Positions 7,806 to 16,325 of a stretch of DNA of 64,000 bases are shown here, piece after piece. Both the position numbers and the translations under genes were made by a program. The notes beneath the pieces were generated by a model. It ran no database searches. It saw nothing but the letters and a program-made list of their open reading frames with translations, and was not told where the DNA came from. The DNA lies in NCBI GenBank assembly GCA_035701265.1, contig DASSNU010000010.1:1-64000 (forward strand). Direction: 5' to 3'. The DNA is from DASSNU01 sp035701265 (lineage in GTDB: Bacteria > Gemmatimonadota > Gemmatimonadetes > Gemmatimonadales > Gemmatimonadaceae). Every line of letters begins with the position of its first letter. Position 1 is the stretch's first letter.

Positions 7806-9272
7806 TTATTGAAGAAGATTCACCCCGGGAACCTGCACCGGTTGCAGTTGATCGTCGTCCGTGCCGTCGCCGAGCGTGCCGCCGCTGCCGTGCCCCCACG
7901 CCCACACGGTGCCGTCGGAACGCAACGCGATGGTGAAGTCGAAACCGGTCGCAATGTCGATGATATCGTCCAACCCGACGGCAATCTGAAAGGACGATGG
8001 CATGGACGGTCCGATTTCACCGTTGCCGAGCTGCCCGACGTCGTTGCAGCCGAAGGTGAGCACCCGGCCGTCGGTGAGGATCGCGGCGCCGTGCGTGCTG
8101 CCGGCCGAGATCTTCGTGAGGATCGGGAACGTCTCGCTCGGCGGCGGTGTGGGGTTCCCCGCCTGGCCGCACGGGTTGGCGCCCCAGCTCGTGGCGAAGC
8201 CGTCGGGGGTGAGCACGTGCGCGAACGCGCCCGCGCCCGCCGAGATCTGTGCGATGTTCGAGATGCCGGTGAAGACGGGCGGATAGACGAACGTCACTCC
8301 CGGCGGCGCGGCGACGTGCAGTTGCAGCGCGTTGTCGTTCCCCCACGCCCACACGGTGCCGTCCGCCTCGAGAGCGAGCGTGAAGATCGATTCGTTGAAC
8401 ACCGACGGCACGCCACCGGAGCTCACCGCCACGACGTTGCTCACGCCATCCACCTGGATTGGTGTCGTGCTGATCTTGCTCGTCCCGAATCCGACGTATC
8501 CCCACTGCCACACCGTGCCGTCGGACTTCACCGCGTAGCTCGTCTGTGCGCCCGCGGCCACCTGCACGACGTTCGTCAGTCCGGGCACGTGCGTGAGCGG
8601 CACGACGCAGTCGACGGTGCCGGTGCCCACCTGCCCTTCGCAGTTGTTCCCCGCCGCGAGCACGGTGCCGTCGCTCTTGAGGAAGAGGCTGTGCCCCTGC
8701 CCTGCCGATACCTGCACGATGTTGGACAGGTCCGGAATCACGGTGGGCGTGACTCTCGTGAGCGGGAAGCCGAACGCCGTGCCGCCATTCCCCCAGAAGA
8801 GCACCGTGCCGTTCGACTTGAGCGCGAGCACGAAGCCGCCAGTGGCCGAGATCATGGGCGTGGTGGTGAACTCCTGCGGCGTGGTGGTGACGGTGAGCGT
8901 CGCCTCGTTACTGGTGACGCTGCCGGCATCGTTGCTCACGACCACCGAGAACTTCGCCGCATTGTCCGAAGCGGTGACGGTGCCCAGGTCGACGGTGGGG
9001 GACGTGGCGCCCGTGATGGCGGTGCCGTTCCGGCGCCACTGATAGTGGAGCGGCGCGGTGCCGGTCGCCGTCACCTGAAAGCTGGCCGCGGAGCCGGCCT
9101 CCACGGTGACGTTGTGCGGCTGGACGGTGATCGTCGGCGCGACTGGTCCGTCGCCCGAGCCGGGGTCAGGCGAGGTGCCCGTCGGGTCGCCTCCCGAGGA
9201 GCAGGCCGCGGAGAGCAGGAACGCGCCTGTGAGGACATACGGCAGCGGTGAGCGAGTGGCGAGACGGCGCAT
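7806..9272 (-). CDS. Lipoprotein with one Ig-like domain and RCC1-type repeats
   Basis: The N-terminus ends its signal at a lipobox LLSAAC (C24), so the protein is lipid-anchored. A Gly/Pro linker leads to an Ig-like domain at about 46-130 (TITVQPHNVTVEAGSAASF, then YQWRRNGTAI and VVVSNDAG). From about 135 to the end run roughly seven RCC1 blades, each with the signature ALKSDGTVWAWG-x-N, such as FLKSDGTVLAAGNN and TIALRSDGTVWAWGHG. Such propellers are surface binding platforms in this phylum; the ligand is unknown. The C-terminus is intact. Next on the strand is the cupredoxin-like gene. Confidence 0.88.
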   Translation of the reverse strand: MRRLATRSPLPYVLTGAFLLSAACSSGGDPTGTSPDPGSGDGPVAPTITVQPHNVTVEAGSAASFQVTATGTAPLHYQWRRNGTAITGATSPTVDLGTVTASDNAAKFSVVVSNDAGSVTSNEATLTVTTTPQEFTTTPMISATGGFVLALKSNGTVLFWGNGGTAFGFPLTRVTPTVIPDLSNIVQVSAGQGHSLFLKSDGTVLAAGNNCEGQVGTGTVDCVVPLTHVPGLTNVVQVAAGAQTSYAVKSDGTVWQWGYVGFGTSKISTTPIQVDGVSNVVAVSSGGVPSVFNESIFTLALEADGTVWAWGNDNALQLHVAAPPGVTFVYPPVFTGISNIAQISAGAGAFAHVLTPDGFATSWGANPCGQAGNPTPPPSETFPILTKISAGSTHGAAILTDGRVLTFGCNDVGQLGNGEIGPSMPSSFQIAVGLDDIIDIATGFDFTIALRSDGTVWAWGHGSGGTLGDGTDDDQLQPVQVPGVNLLQ

Positions 9273-9538
9273 GCGCTTTCTCCGCGGGCGGTGCGGGTAG
9301 TGGTTGAGCGTGCATTGCTCATGAGGTCGTGTAGGGAACGCACCATCTGCCGGGAGAATCCCTCACGCGCGGGGCGCGGGGGGCGCGGGCGACCGCCGGA
9401 GCGAGGCGGACAGGCATCCCACGCGTACGCTGGTGGGGCCGGCGCGCCGGATGAGGGAGTTCGTGGCGGAACCGGGCGTTGGAGCATGAGGAGGTGACGC
9501 GCATGCTCCGTTCGACACCGGCATTCGATGAGGCACCC

Positions 9539-10849
9539 ATGCACAGCGCCCGCACACACGCGCCCGCCGCAGCGCGACGTGTCGCGATGCGTACACGTCT
9601 CGTTCTGCTGGCGGGGCTCGCTCTCGCGGCAGCCTGCCACGGCGGCGATCACGCCACGCGCGCGGGCTCCGCGGCGGCGGACGCTCCACACGACGCAGCG
9701 CCCGTGGTGGAGCACGTCGCATCCGATGGAGCGCCGGTCGAGCGCGCGAGCGTGCAACCGATGCAGGACACGGTCGCCTCGAGCGCCGACTCGCTCCCCG
9801 CCGCGTCACCGGCCACAGCGGAGCACGTACCGCTCGTGGAGGGCCTCACGTTCGTCTCCGCGCTGCGCTTTCCGGATGGCGACCGGGAGAGCACGGTGCG
9901 CGTGGATCAGGTGACCGACGCCGGCGCCAGATACGCGTGGCAGTTCCGCCAGCAGACGCGCGCCGGAGATACGGTGGACATGATCGCCAGGCGATTCGTG
10001 CGCGCGAACGATCTTGCGGCGGCACCGCGCCTCAACGGCGTCTTCCGCGCCAAGCAGCAGGAAGAGACGCCGGGGTACACGGCGTTCTCCCTTTCCCGCG
10101 CGGCGTACAACCGCGTACGCGCCGAGCGCTCGATTCCCTTCGCCATCACGTCGCTCGACGGCGGCGCGCTCGCCAACACGCTCGGCGGCGCGCTCCCCGT
10201 GGACCTGACCACGTCACGCGTGACGCTCCGCGGAACGCTCACGATGACGACGGCCGCGCCGGAGCCCATGCCCATGCTGCTCAACGGGCAGCGGGTCACC
10301 CTTCCGGCGATCCATCTGGCGGGGCGGTTCGCGATGCAGGAGCTGCACGAGAACACCAATTACTGGGTGCTCGCCGACTCCGCCAACCCGCTCATCCTGC
10401 GGATGGTGACCGGCGAGCAGGTGGAGCAGGTGGTGCGCATCGATTTCCCGGATTCCATGGCCATGCACACCGTGGAAGGGATGCTCGAATCCACGTGCCG
10501 CGCGGAGCTGCCGGGCGTGTACTTCGCCTTCGCGAGCGCGCGACTCGAGCCGGCCTCCGAGCCTGCGCTCGCGCGTCTCGCCGCGCTGCTCCGGCAGCAC
10601 GCTGACTGGACGCTGGATGTGGAGGGACACACCGACAGCATCGGCGACGCGGCCGCCAACCGCGTGCTCTCCACCCAGCGCGCGGATGCGGTGCGCTCGG
10701 CGCTGGTGACGCGCTTTCGTATCGCGCCCGCGCGGCTGCGCTCCGTTGGATACGCCGCGTCACGCCCACGCGAGACGAACGCCACGCTGGAAGGGCGCGC
10801 GCGGAACCGGCGCGTGGAGCTCTCGCGCCACTGCGACGCCAACAATTGA
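9539..10849 (+). CDS. OmpA-family peptidoglycan-binding lipoprotein
   Basis: Residues from about 350 to the end form an OmpA-like domain: GVYFAFASARLEPASEPAL, then LDVEGHTDSIGDAAANRVLS with the D and R that grip diaminopimelate, and ARNRRVELSRH. Before it is a 300-residue region with strand content and no recognised family. A lipobox (LAAAC) follows the signal core, so it is probably an outer-membrane lipoprotein tied to the wall. An ATG with GAGG 5 nt ahead opens this start; a Met 48 nt further on (MRTRLVLLAG) would give a shorter signal and is an equal choice. It leads a four-gene plus-strand cluster of envelope proteins. Confidence 0.85.
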   Translation: MHSARTHAPAAARRVAMRTRLVLLAGLALAAACHGGDHATRAGSAAADAPHDAAPVVEHVASDGAPVERASVQPMQDTVASSADSLPAASPATAEHVPLVEGLTFVSALRFPDGDRESTVRVDQVTDAGARYAWQFRQQTRAGDTVDMIARRFVRANDLAAAPRLNGVFRAKQQEETPGYTAFSLSRAAYNRVRAERSIPFAITSLDGGALANTLGGALPVDLTTSRVTLRGTLTMTTAAPEPMPMLLNGQRVTLPAIHLAGRFAMQELHENTNYWVLADSANPLILRMVTGEQVEQVVRIDFPDSMAMHTVEGMLESTCRAELPGVYFAFASARLEPASEPALARLAALLRQHADWTLDVEGHTDSIGDAAANRVLSTQRADAVRSALVTRFRIAPARLRSVGYAASRPRETNATLEGRARNRRVELSRHCDANN

Positions 10850-10886
10850 CGATACGACCGATCGGTCTCCCCACTTCGGAGGACGT

Positions 10887-11999
10887 ATGCGCAGCAGCCT
10901 GATTCCCGATGTCTCACGCGTGGCGATCGCCGCGCTGCTCGTGCCGTTGTTCGCGCTCGCCGCATGCCAGCGAAGCGGCGATGCATCCTCAGGCGGGAAC
11001 GGCTCGAGCGATGGCGCGAGCGCGTCCATGAAAGCGCTCGCCGCCGACACGGATCCCTGTCACTGGATCTCCGCCGATGACGCCGCGCGGCTCGTGGGTC
11101 CGCTCTCCGGCGCACCGTGGCGCGCCGACGATGCGGAAAGCCCGGAGCCGAGCCCGAAGGGGCATGCGTGCGTGTACCCGCTCGCCACGCACGGCCAGCT
11201 TGCGGACGACGAGACGCACTACTGGGTGGCGGTGGAGCTCGTGACGGAGGACGTCACCGCCGCCGAATCGGGAGCGTCGATGATGACGCAGAAGTTCGCG
11301 AACGATGCCGACTCGGGGATCTTCAAGCCCGCCATGCACGCCATCGGGATGGACGCCAAGGTGCCGCCCGGGTGGGACAACGCGAGCCGGTTGCCGGGAT
11401 CGTTCGTCGGGCGGCTTGGCGCAATTGCCGTCGAGGTGAAGACCAACTTCCAGGGGAGCTACAGCCCGGACATCCCCGATGATTCCGTCAACCAGCTCGC
11501 GGCGCTGGTGCGCGATCGTCTGCCCGACGTTCCGGTCGCTTCCGCCAAGGCGCACGGTGGAGGCTTCGGCCACGACAGCGATCCCGATGCCTGTCGTCTG
11601 GTGACGCGCGCGGAAGCGGAGGCGGTGCTGGGGAAGCTCACGGTGCCCCCCTTTCGCTCCGACGACGAGAATCGTGCGGATCCCTCGGGCGAAGGGTGCA
11701 GCTACTACCTGGGCAAGCATCGCATGCTCTCCATCCAGCCCACGTGGGAGAACGGCAAGATGCTCTTCCGCATGGTGGCCGGGTTGAGCCAGGGGATCAC
11801 GAACGCGGTGGGCGCCACGGGCGAAGCGGCCGACACGCTCGACGGGCCGTGGGACCAGGTCGGCGCCGGACCGGGAGGGAGCCTCTACTTCCTCTCGGGC
11901 GATCGGATGGTGGAGATCACCTATCGCACCGCGAACGTGGACGCGGCCGCTGCCGTGCAGCTCGCGAAGATCGCGGTGCAGCGTCTCACCGCGGAGTGA
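10887..11999 (+). CDS. Lipoprotein with two tandem copies of a small Cys-containing domain
   Basis: A ribosome site GGAGG precedes MRSSLIPDVSRVAI, and the lipobox LFALAAC fixes the lipid-anchored Cys. The mature protein holds the same module twice, at about 50-190 and 235-370. Each opens with D-P-C/D-A-C then a helix ending in A..L.G, then a Cys (GHACVYPL, EGCSYYLG) and a GKMLFRMV- or ELVTEDV-like strand. The likeness to the DUF3558-type lipoprotein module (short Cys-to-Cys disulphide) is suggestive only. The next gene overlaps by 1 nt (TGATG), so translation is coupled. Confidence 0.75.
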   Translation: MRSSLIPDVSRVAIAALLVPLFALAACQRSGDASSGGNGSSDGASASMKALAADTDPCHWISADDAARLVGPLSGAPWRADDAESPEPSPKGHACVYPLATHGQLADDETHYWVAVELVTEDVTAAESGASMMTQKFANDADSGIFKPAMHAIGMDAKVPPGWDNASRLPGSFVGRLGAIAVEVKTNFQGSYSPDIPDDSVNQLAALVRDRLPDVPVASAKAHGGGFGHDSDPDACRLVTRAEAEAVLGKLTVPPFRSDDENRADPSGEGCSYYLGKHRMLSIQPTWENGKMLFRMVAGLSQGITNAVGATGEAADTLDGPWDQVGAGPGGSLYFLSGDRMVEITYRTANVDAAAAVQLAKIAVQRLTAE

Positions 12000-13624
12000 T
12001 GACCATGCGCGCGACGCATGCATTGCTGCTCGCGGCGCTTCTGGCGGGCTGCGCCCACGACGCCCCGCCGCGCACCGCGGACGGGAGCACGTCCGCCGGG
12101 AGCACGCCGGATGGACGCGCGTCCGTGGCGTCCGTGGCGGAGGGGAGCGCGTTCCTGCGCGGCGCGTCCGGACATGCCACGATCGCCTACCAGCCGAACG
12201 TGCACATGATGGAGCGCGATGCGGGAATGGCTGCGCTCCATGCCGTGAACCGGAACGGTTCGACGCTGCTCTTCGACGCGAGCGTTCCGCAGATCGCTGC
12301 GCTCCACACGGGAGACATTCTCGTCATCAAGGGGCTGCTCGCGCGCCGCGTGGTGGCGGTGAAGCGCGTGGGCGCGGAGATCGGCGTGCTCACCGAGCCC
12401 GCGTCGTTGGGCGAGGTGGTGCGCGACGGGCACATCACGCTGCACCTCCCCGTGCACTTCACACCGGTTCCCGCAGTCGAAGCACAGCGCCCCGCGCGCA
12501 CGCCGTGGGATGCGCTCCTGGCGCTCGCGGTGCCGGACGCACTGGCGCAGTCGCCGGGCGGAGAACGGCTCAAGCGCGGCGAGGAGGATGGTAAAACCGA
12601 CGCGTACAAGAAGCTCGCCATGGGCGCGGTGAACGGTGTGTTCAAGGGATGGGAGACGACGTTCACGGCCGTCCCGGGGAACAATCGGGTGGACCTGTCG
12701 ATCACGCTCACCAAGGACGTCGGCGGCTTCGTCGCGAAGATCACGGGAGACGGTTACCTGGCCGACTTCGCGCTGGACGCGGGGATCGACGTGGAGCGCG
12801 GCATCGTGGACCAGGTCGAGATGGCGAGCAAGCGGATCAACGGCGTCATGAACTTCAACTGGGAGGTGAGCAAGGACACGCCCGGCGCGTTCTCCGGCAA
12901 CGATCGCATCAAGCTGCCGGCCGCGTTGTCGGCGCCGCTTGGCGAGTTCGTGGGCGGGTTGCCGCTCTTTCTCGAGGTCAGCTCCGCCGTCATCATCGAG
13001 CCCGCCATCTCCGGCGGAAAGGAATACAGCCACGGCGCCTTTCGCATCACCTACGACGGCGCGCAGGGCTTCTCCGTGAAGAAGGGGAACATCGACGACG
13101 ACGGAAACATCACCGGCGACATCCAGTTCATCGAATCGCGGAACATCTCGGCGCTCGCGCCGCTCGGGATGGTCGTCGCCTTCGCCGCGCCGCGCATCGA
13201 GCTCACGCTGGGGACGAGCAAGCTCTTCGAGATGAGCGAGGCGAAGGAGGCGGCGGAGAAGGTGGAGGAGATCGCCGACGACCTCATCGAGGCCGCGTAC
13301 GGCGAGGAGGCGTTGGAGAAATGGAAGGACTCGCCGATGGGCAGCGTGTCGATCCGGGACGCGATCGCCGACGCCGTCGAGAGCGATGCCGCGGGGTACA
13401 TCGAGCTCGTGACGAGCACCGGGATGAGCAACACCGGGATGTCCGCCATCGCGCCGTGCACGCGCACGGACATTCACATGACGGTCACGGTGGGCGCCTC
13501 CGCGCAGGCGCTGGGACAACAGTTGGGCGAAGCGAAGAAGGTGGTCTTCAAGCGTGACCTCGCGCGCGTCGATCCACCAGGCGCCCATCTGTGCGAGCAG
13601 GTGGGTGAGCAGGCTGGCGGCTGA
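11999..13624 (+). CDS. Large lipoprotein of unknown function (541 aa)
   Basis: The ATG shares one base with the stop of the preceding gene. The signal MTMRATHALLLAALLAGC carries a clear lipobox. The mature protein is largely hydrophilic. The first 130 residues repeat a GDILVIKG... strand pattern resembling a small beta domain. A long central part (VGGFVAKITGDGYLADFALD) and a C-terminal helical stretch (EAKEAAEKVEEIADDL) follow, then two late cysteines (IAPCTRTD, HLCEQV). It was not assigned to a family. Coupled to the preceding lipoprotein and followed 2 nt later by a membrane protein, it is probably part of one envelope complex. Confidence 0.65.
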   Translation: MTMRATHALLLAALLAGCAHDAPPRTADGSTSAGSTPDGRASVASVAEGSAFLRGASGHATIAYQPNVHMMERDAGMAALHAVNRNGSTLLFDASVPQIAALHTGDILVIKGLLARRVVAVKRVGAEIGVLTEPASLGEVVRDGHITLHLPVHFTPVPAVEAQRPARTPWDALLALAVPDALAQSPGGERLKRGEEDGKTDAYKKLAMGAVNGVFKGWETTFTAVPGNNRVDLSITLTKDVGGFVAKITGDGYLADFALDAGIDVERGIVDQVEMASKRINGVMNFNWEVSKDTPGAFSGNDRIKLPAALSAPLGEFVGGLPLFLEVSSAVIIEPAISGGKEYSHGAFRITYDGAQGFSVKKGNIDDDGNITGDIQFIESRNISALAPLGMVVAFAAPRIELTLGTSKLFEMSEAKEAAEKVEEIADDLIEAAYGEEALEKWKDSPMGSVSIRDAIADAVESDAAGYIELVTSTGMSNTGMSAIAPCTRTDIHMTVTVGASAQALGQQLGEAKKVVFKRDLARVDPPGAHLCEQVGEQAGG

Positions 13625-13626
13625 CC

Positions 13627-14901
13627 GTGCGCCGCTCCGCCAGGAACGGGCCGGCGCGTCCGCTCGCCTTGGCAGGACTGCTCGCCCGCGTGGCCGCGAC
13701 CGCGATCGTCTCCGCGATCTTCGCGATCGGCGCACGGGCGGTGCTCGCGCGCTTTCACCTTCCGGCGTATGTCGGCGTGAGTGTGATCGTGCTCGCGGCG
13801 CTCCCGGTGATCGTTGTACTGGGCGGCGGCATCTACGAAGTGCTGACCGTGCCGCCGCTCCCACCCGGTCTGCCCGCCGTGAACGGCGGCGCGCCCAGCG
13901 CGGCGCATGTCGATCCCGCCGCGCTCCTCGAGTTCGAGACGCGCGTGGTCGCCGCCTCGCGTCCGGCGGCGTGGGGGTGGGCGGCGGTTCACGTCGTCTC
14001 CACGCTGATCGTGCTTGCCCTCATCGCCGCGGCGCTGCGGTACGCGAGCCGGCAGCCCGGCATGCCGATGCCCTATCTCTACATCATGGCCGCGATGTTC
14101 ACGCTCGTCGCGATCGGATCGACGGCAAGCAAGCTCTACCGCACCTGGGCCGCCGTGTCCGTGCCGCTCGACCGGAGAGAGGCCGTGGTGGTCAAACCGG
14201 TGGAGCGCATCCTGCTCCTCACCCATCTGGGGTTCATCGCCGGGATGGTCGCCTTCTTCACTCTCACGCGCTCCCCGGCGATCATCGGCCTGATGATGGT
14301 GTTCGGCGGCGTCGTGGCGGCGTTCCGGATCCAGAGCTATCGACAGACGGTCACCAAGGTGCCGGTCAACCCGATCGACATCGCGCCGATGACCGTCGGC
14401 GCCAACGAACCCGTGACCATTTCCATCGCCGGCATCACCCTCGGCGTGCGCGGCGTGCGCGGCAAGGCGGGGTTCCACCGGTGGACGCCGCAGCAATCGT
14501 ACGTGCCCGCGTCCGGGCGTCGGCTCGACCCGTGGGCGCAGAACGCCATGCTGGTGAGCGACGCGCACATCTTCTTCATCTTCGTGCCGATCGGACGTGG
14601 CGACCAGGAGATGGTCGGGACGGCGTCGTTCGAGTCGCTCTACGCCGGCAACTACATCCGGGCGAAGCTCGATGAGATGCTACGCACCATGCGCCTGGAG
14701 GAGATCTACCGGTCCCACCCGATCAACTTCGCCATCGCGCTCGCGGACGTGGCGCACGTGGACGTGGAGCACGGCGCTCAGCAGTGGTGCACGATCACCT
14801 TCGTGGATGGCGACGGCGGCACGCTGAGCGCCATTGCCGGCAACTCTCCCGACGTCGCGCGCTTCGAGGCGTTCGCCTCACACGTGGGCGCAGGATCGTA
14901 G
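13627..14901 (+). CDS. Multi-pass membrane protein of unknown function (424 aa)
   Basis: The GTG start lies 2 nt after the stop of the lipoprotein gene. Hydrophobic segments at about 18-37, 46-68, 115-137, 150-170, 197-215 and 220-237 indicate six helices. A soluble C-terminal domain follows from about 245, with strands such as PVTISIAGITLGVRG and a conserved-looking CTITFVDGDGG. No family recognised. The stop is 38 bp from the convergent M20 peptidase. It is likely the inner-membrane partner of the lipoproteins upstream. Confidence 0.7.
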   Translation: MRRSARNGPARPLALAGLLARVAATAIVSAIFAIGARAVLARFHLPAYVGVSVIVLAALPVIVVLGGGIYEVLTVPPLPPGLPAVNGGAPSAAHVDPAALLEFETRVVAASRPAAWGWAAVHVVSTLIVLALIAAALRYASRQPGMPMPYLYIMAAMFTLVAIGSTASKLYRTWAAVSVPLDRREAVVVKPVERILLLTHLGFIAGMVAFFTLTRSPAIIGLMMVFGGVVAAFRIQSYRQTVTKVPVNPIDIAPMTVGANEPVTISIAGITLGVRGVRGKAGFHRWTPQQSYVPASGRRLDPWAQNAMLVSDAHIFFIFVPIGRGDQEMVGTASFESLYAGNYIRAKLDEMLRTMRLEEIYRSHPINFAIALADVAHVDVEHGAQQWCTITFVDGDGGTLSAIAGNSPDVARFEAFASHVGAGS

Positions 14902-14939
14902 CACGCCGTCCACCGTCACGCTGCCGTCTGGCGCCACGC

Positions 14940-16292
14940 TCACGGTACCGTCTCCGCCGCCGCGCCGTTGGTGAGACGGTAGAGCAGGACGGCGGTGCGC
15001 TTGGTCTTGACCGGGAGCATGCGCAGGTCGGCGGTCTCCTTGTCCGTGTGACCGCCGGAGCCCGAGAGGCCGAGGGCGTCGATGCTCATGGGAACGAGCG
15101 TGGCCACGAAGGAGACATCCGCCGCACCGGCGCGCGAGGGGTCGACGGCCACCACCGCGCCGGTGCCCAGGTCGCGGCTCACGCGGTCGTAGAGCGCGAG
15201 CAGGCGACTGTTCCCCGCGGTGGGCGCCATGGGGGGATACCCATCGTCGAAGGTGATGGCCGAGTGCGTGCCGGGGAGCGACTGCGCGACGATGTCGCGC
15301 ATGGCACTCTTTGCGCGCTCGAGCTGCTCCGGGGAGATGGTGCGCAGATCGCCGGAGACGGTTACGTGTCCCGCCACCACGTTGTGCTTTCCCGATGCGG
15401 AGCCCGTGGTCTGCGTGCTGTCGATCTCCACCGCGGTTCCGCCGAGCACGAGCCCGGGGCTCAGCGTGAGATAGCGCTCGTGCCCCAGGCGCGTGTAGAA
15501 CTGATCGAGCACGCGCGCGCTCTCGTAGATCGCGCCCGCGCCGACCTCCGGCGTGAAGATCTGCGACGAGTGCGCGGGCGTGCCGGTGGAGGTGAGCGTC
15601 CACGAGATGTCGCCGCGGCGCGCGACGACGGCGGTAGCCGGATCGCCCGCGCCGTCCTCGAATCCGAGCGCGGCGGTGGCGCCCTGGGCCGCGTCGATGA
15701 GCGCCGCGCGCGCCGCGGAGAGCGGTTCTCCCGCCGACTCCTCGTCGCCGTCGAACACGATCGTGACGTTCATCTTGGGCAGCGCGCCCACCTGCTGCAG
15801 CGCGCGAAGCGCGTACACGATGATGACGTCGCCCCCCTTCATGTCGATCACCCCCGGGCCGTGCGCCATCGAGTCGCCCACCAGCTCGAACTTCTGGAAG
15901 GGATTGTCGGGCTCGAACACGGTATCCAGGTGACCGATGAGCAGCAGCTTGGGACCGGGCCCGGGATGCTCGGCCACGAGGTGCCCCGCGCGCTTGAAGC
16001 TCGCGCCGTCCACCCACCGCGTGGTGAAGCCGAGGGAATCGAGCGCGGCGCGGAGCACGTCGCCGACTTTACGCACGCCGGCGAAGTTCATCGTGCCGCT
16101 GTTGATGTCGACCAGCCGCTCGAGCAGCGCGAGCGCCTGCGCGTTGTGCGTGTCGACGGCACGCACGAGGGCGCGCTCGGTCCCGGACAGCGCGCCGGCG
16201 GCAGACTGTGCGCGCGCGAGCGCGGGGGCGGTGAGTGCGAGAGCGATGGCGAGCAGCGCGGCGCGGAGCGCGCGAGCGGTGGAAGGCATCAT
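14940..16292 (-). CDS. Exported M20 family metallopeptidase (glutamate carboxypeptidase type)
   Basis: Signal MMPSTARALRAALLAIAL ends near ALARA. Two zinc ions should be held by H121 in IGHLD, D150 in GVIDMKGGD, E185 after the catalytic E184 in DGDEES, a later Asp in FEDGAGD and a late His in GSGGHTDKE. All sites are in place. The middle (about 215-325) is the dimerisation lid with the HSS and KHNVVAGH loops of this family. Such enzymes trim C-terminal Glu or amino acids from peptides in the periplasm. Length is typical. It stands alone, convergent with the membrane protein gene. Confidence 0.92.
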   Translation of the reverse strand: MMPSTARALRAALLAIALALTAPALARAQSAAGALSGTERALVRAVDTHNAQALALLERLVDINSGTMNFAGVRKVGDVLRAALDSLGFTTRWVDGASFKRAGHLVAEHPGPGPKLLLIGHLDTVFEPDNPFQKFELVGDSMAHGPGVIDMKGGDVIIVYALRALQQVGALPKMNVTIVFDGDEESAGEPLSAARAALIDAAQGATAALGFEDGAGDPATAVVARRGDISWTLTSTGTPAHSSQIFTPEVGAGAIYESARVLDQFYTRLGHERYLTLSPGLVLGGTAVEIDSTQTTGSASGKHNVVAGHVTVSGDLRTISPEQLERAKSAMRDIVAQSLPGTHSAITFDDGYPPMAPTAGNSRLLALYDRVSRDLGTGAVVAVDPSRAGAADVSFVATLVPMSIDALGLSGSGGHTDKETADLRMLPVKTKRTAVLLYRLTNGAAAETVP

Positions 16293-16325
16293 GGCGGGAA
16301 TGTACGGCCGTGCGAACGCGCGATG

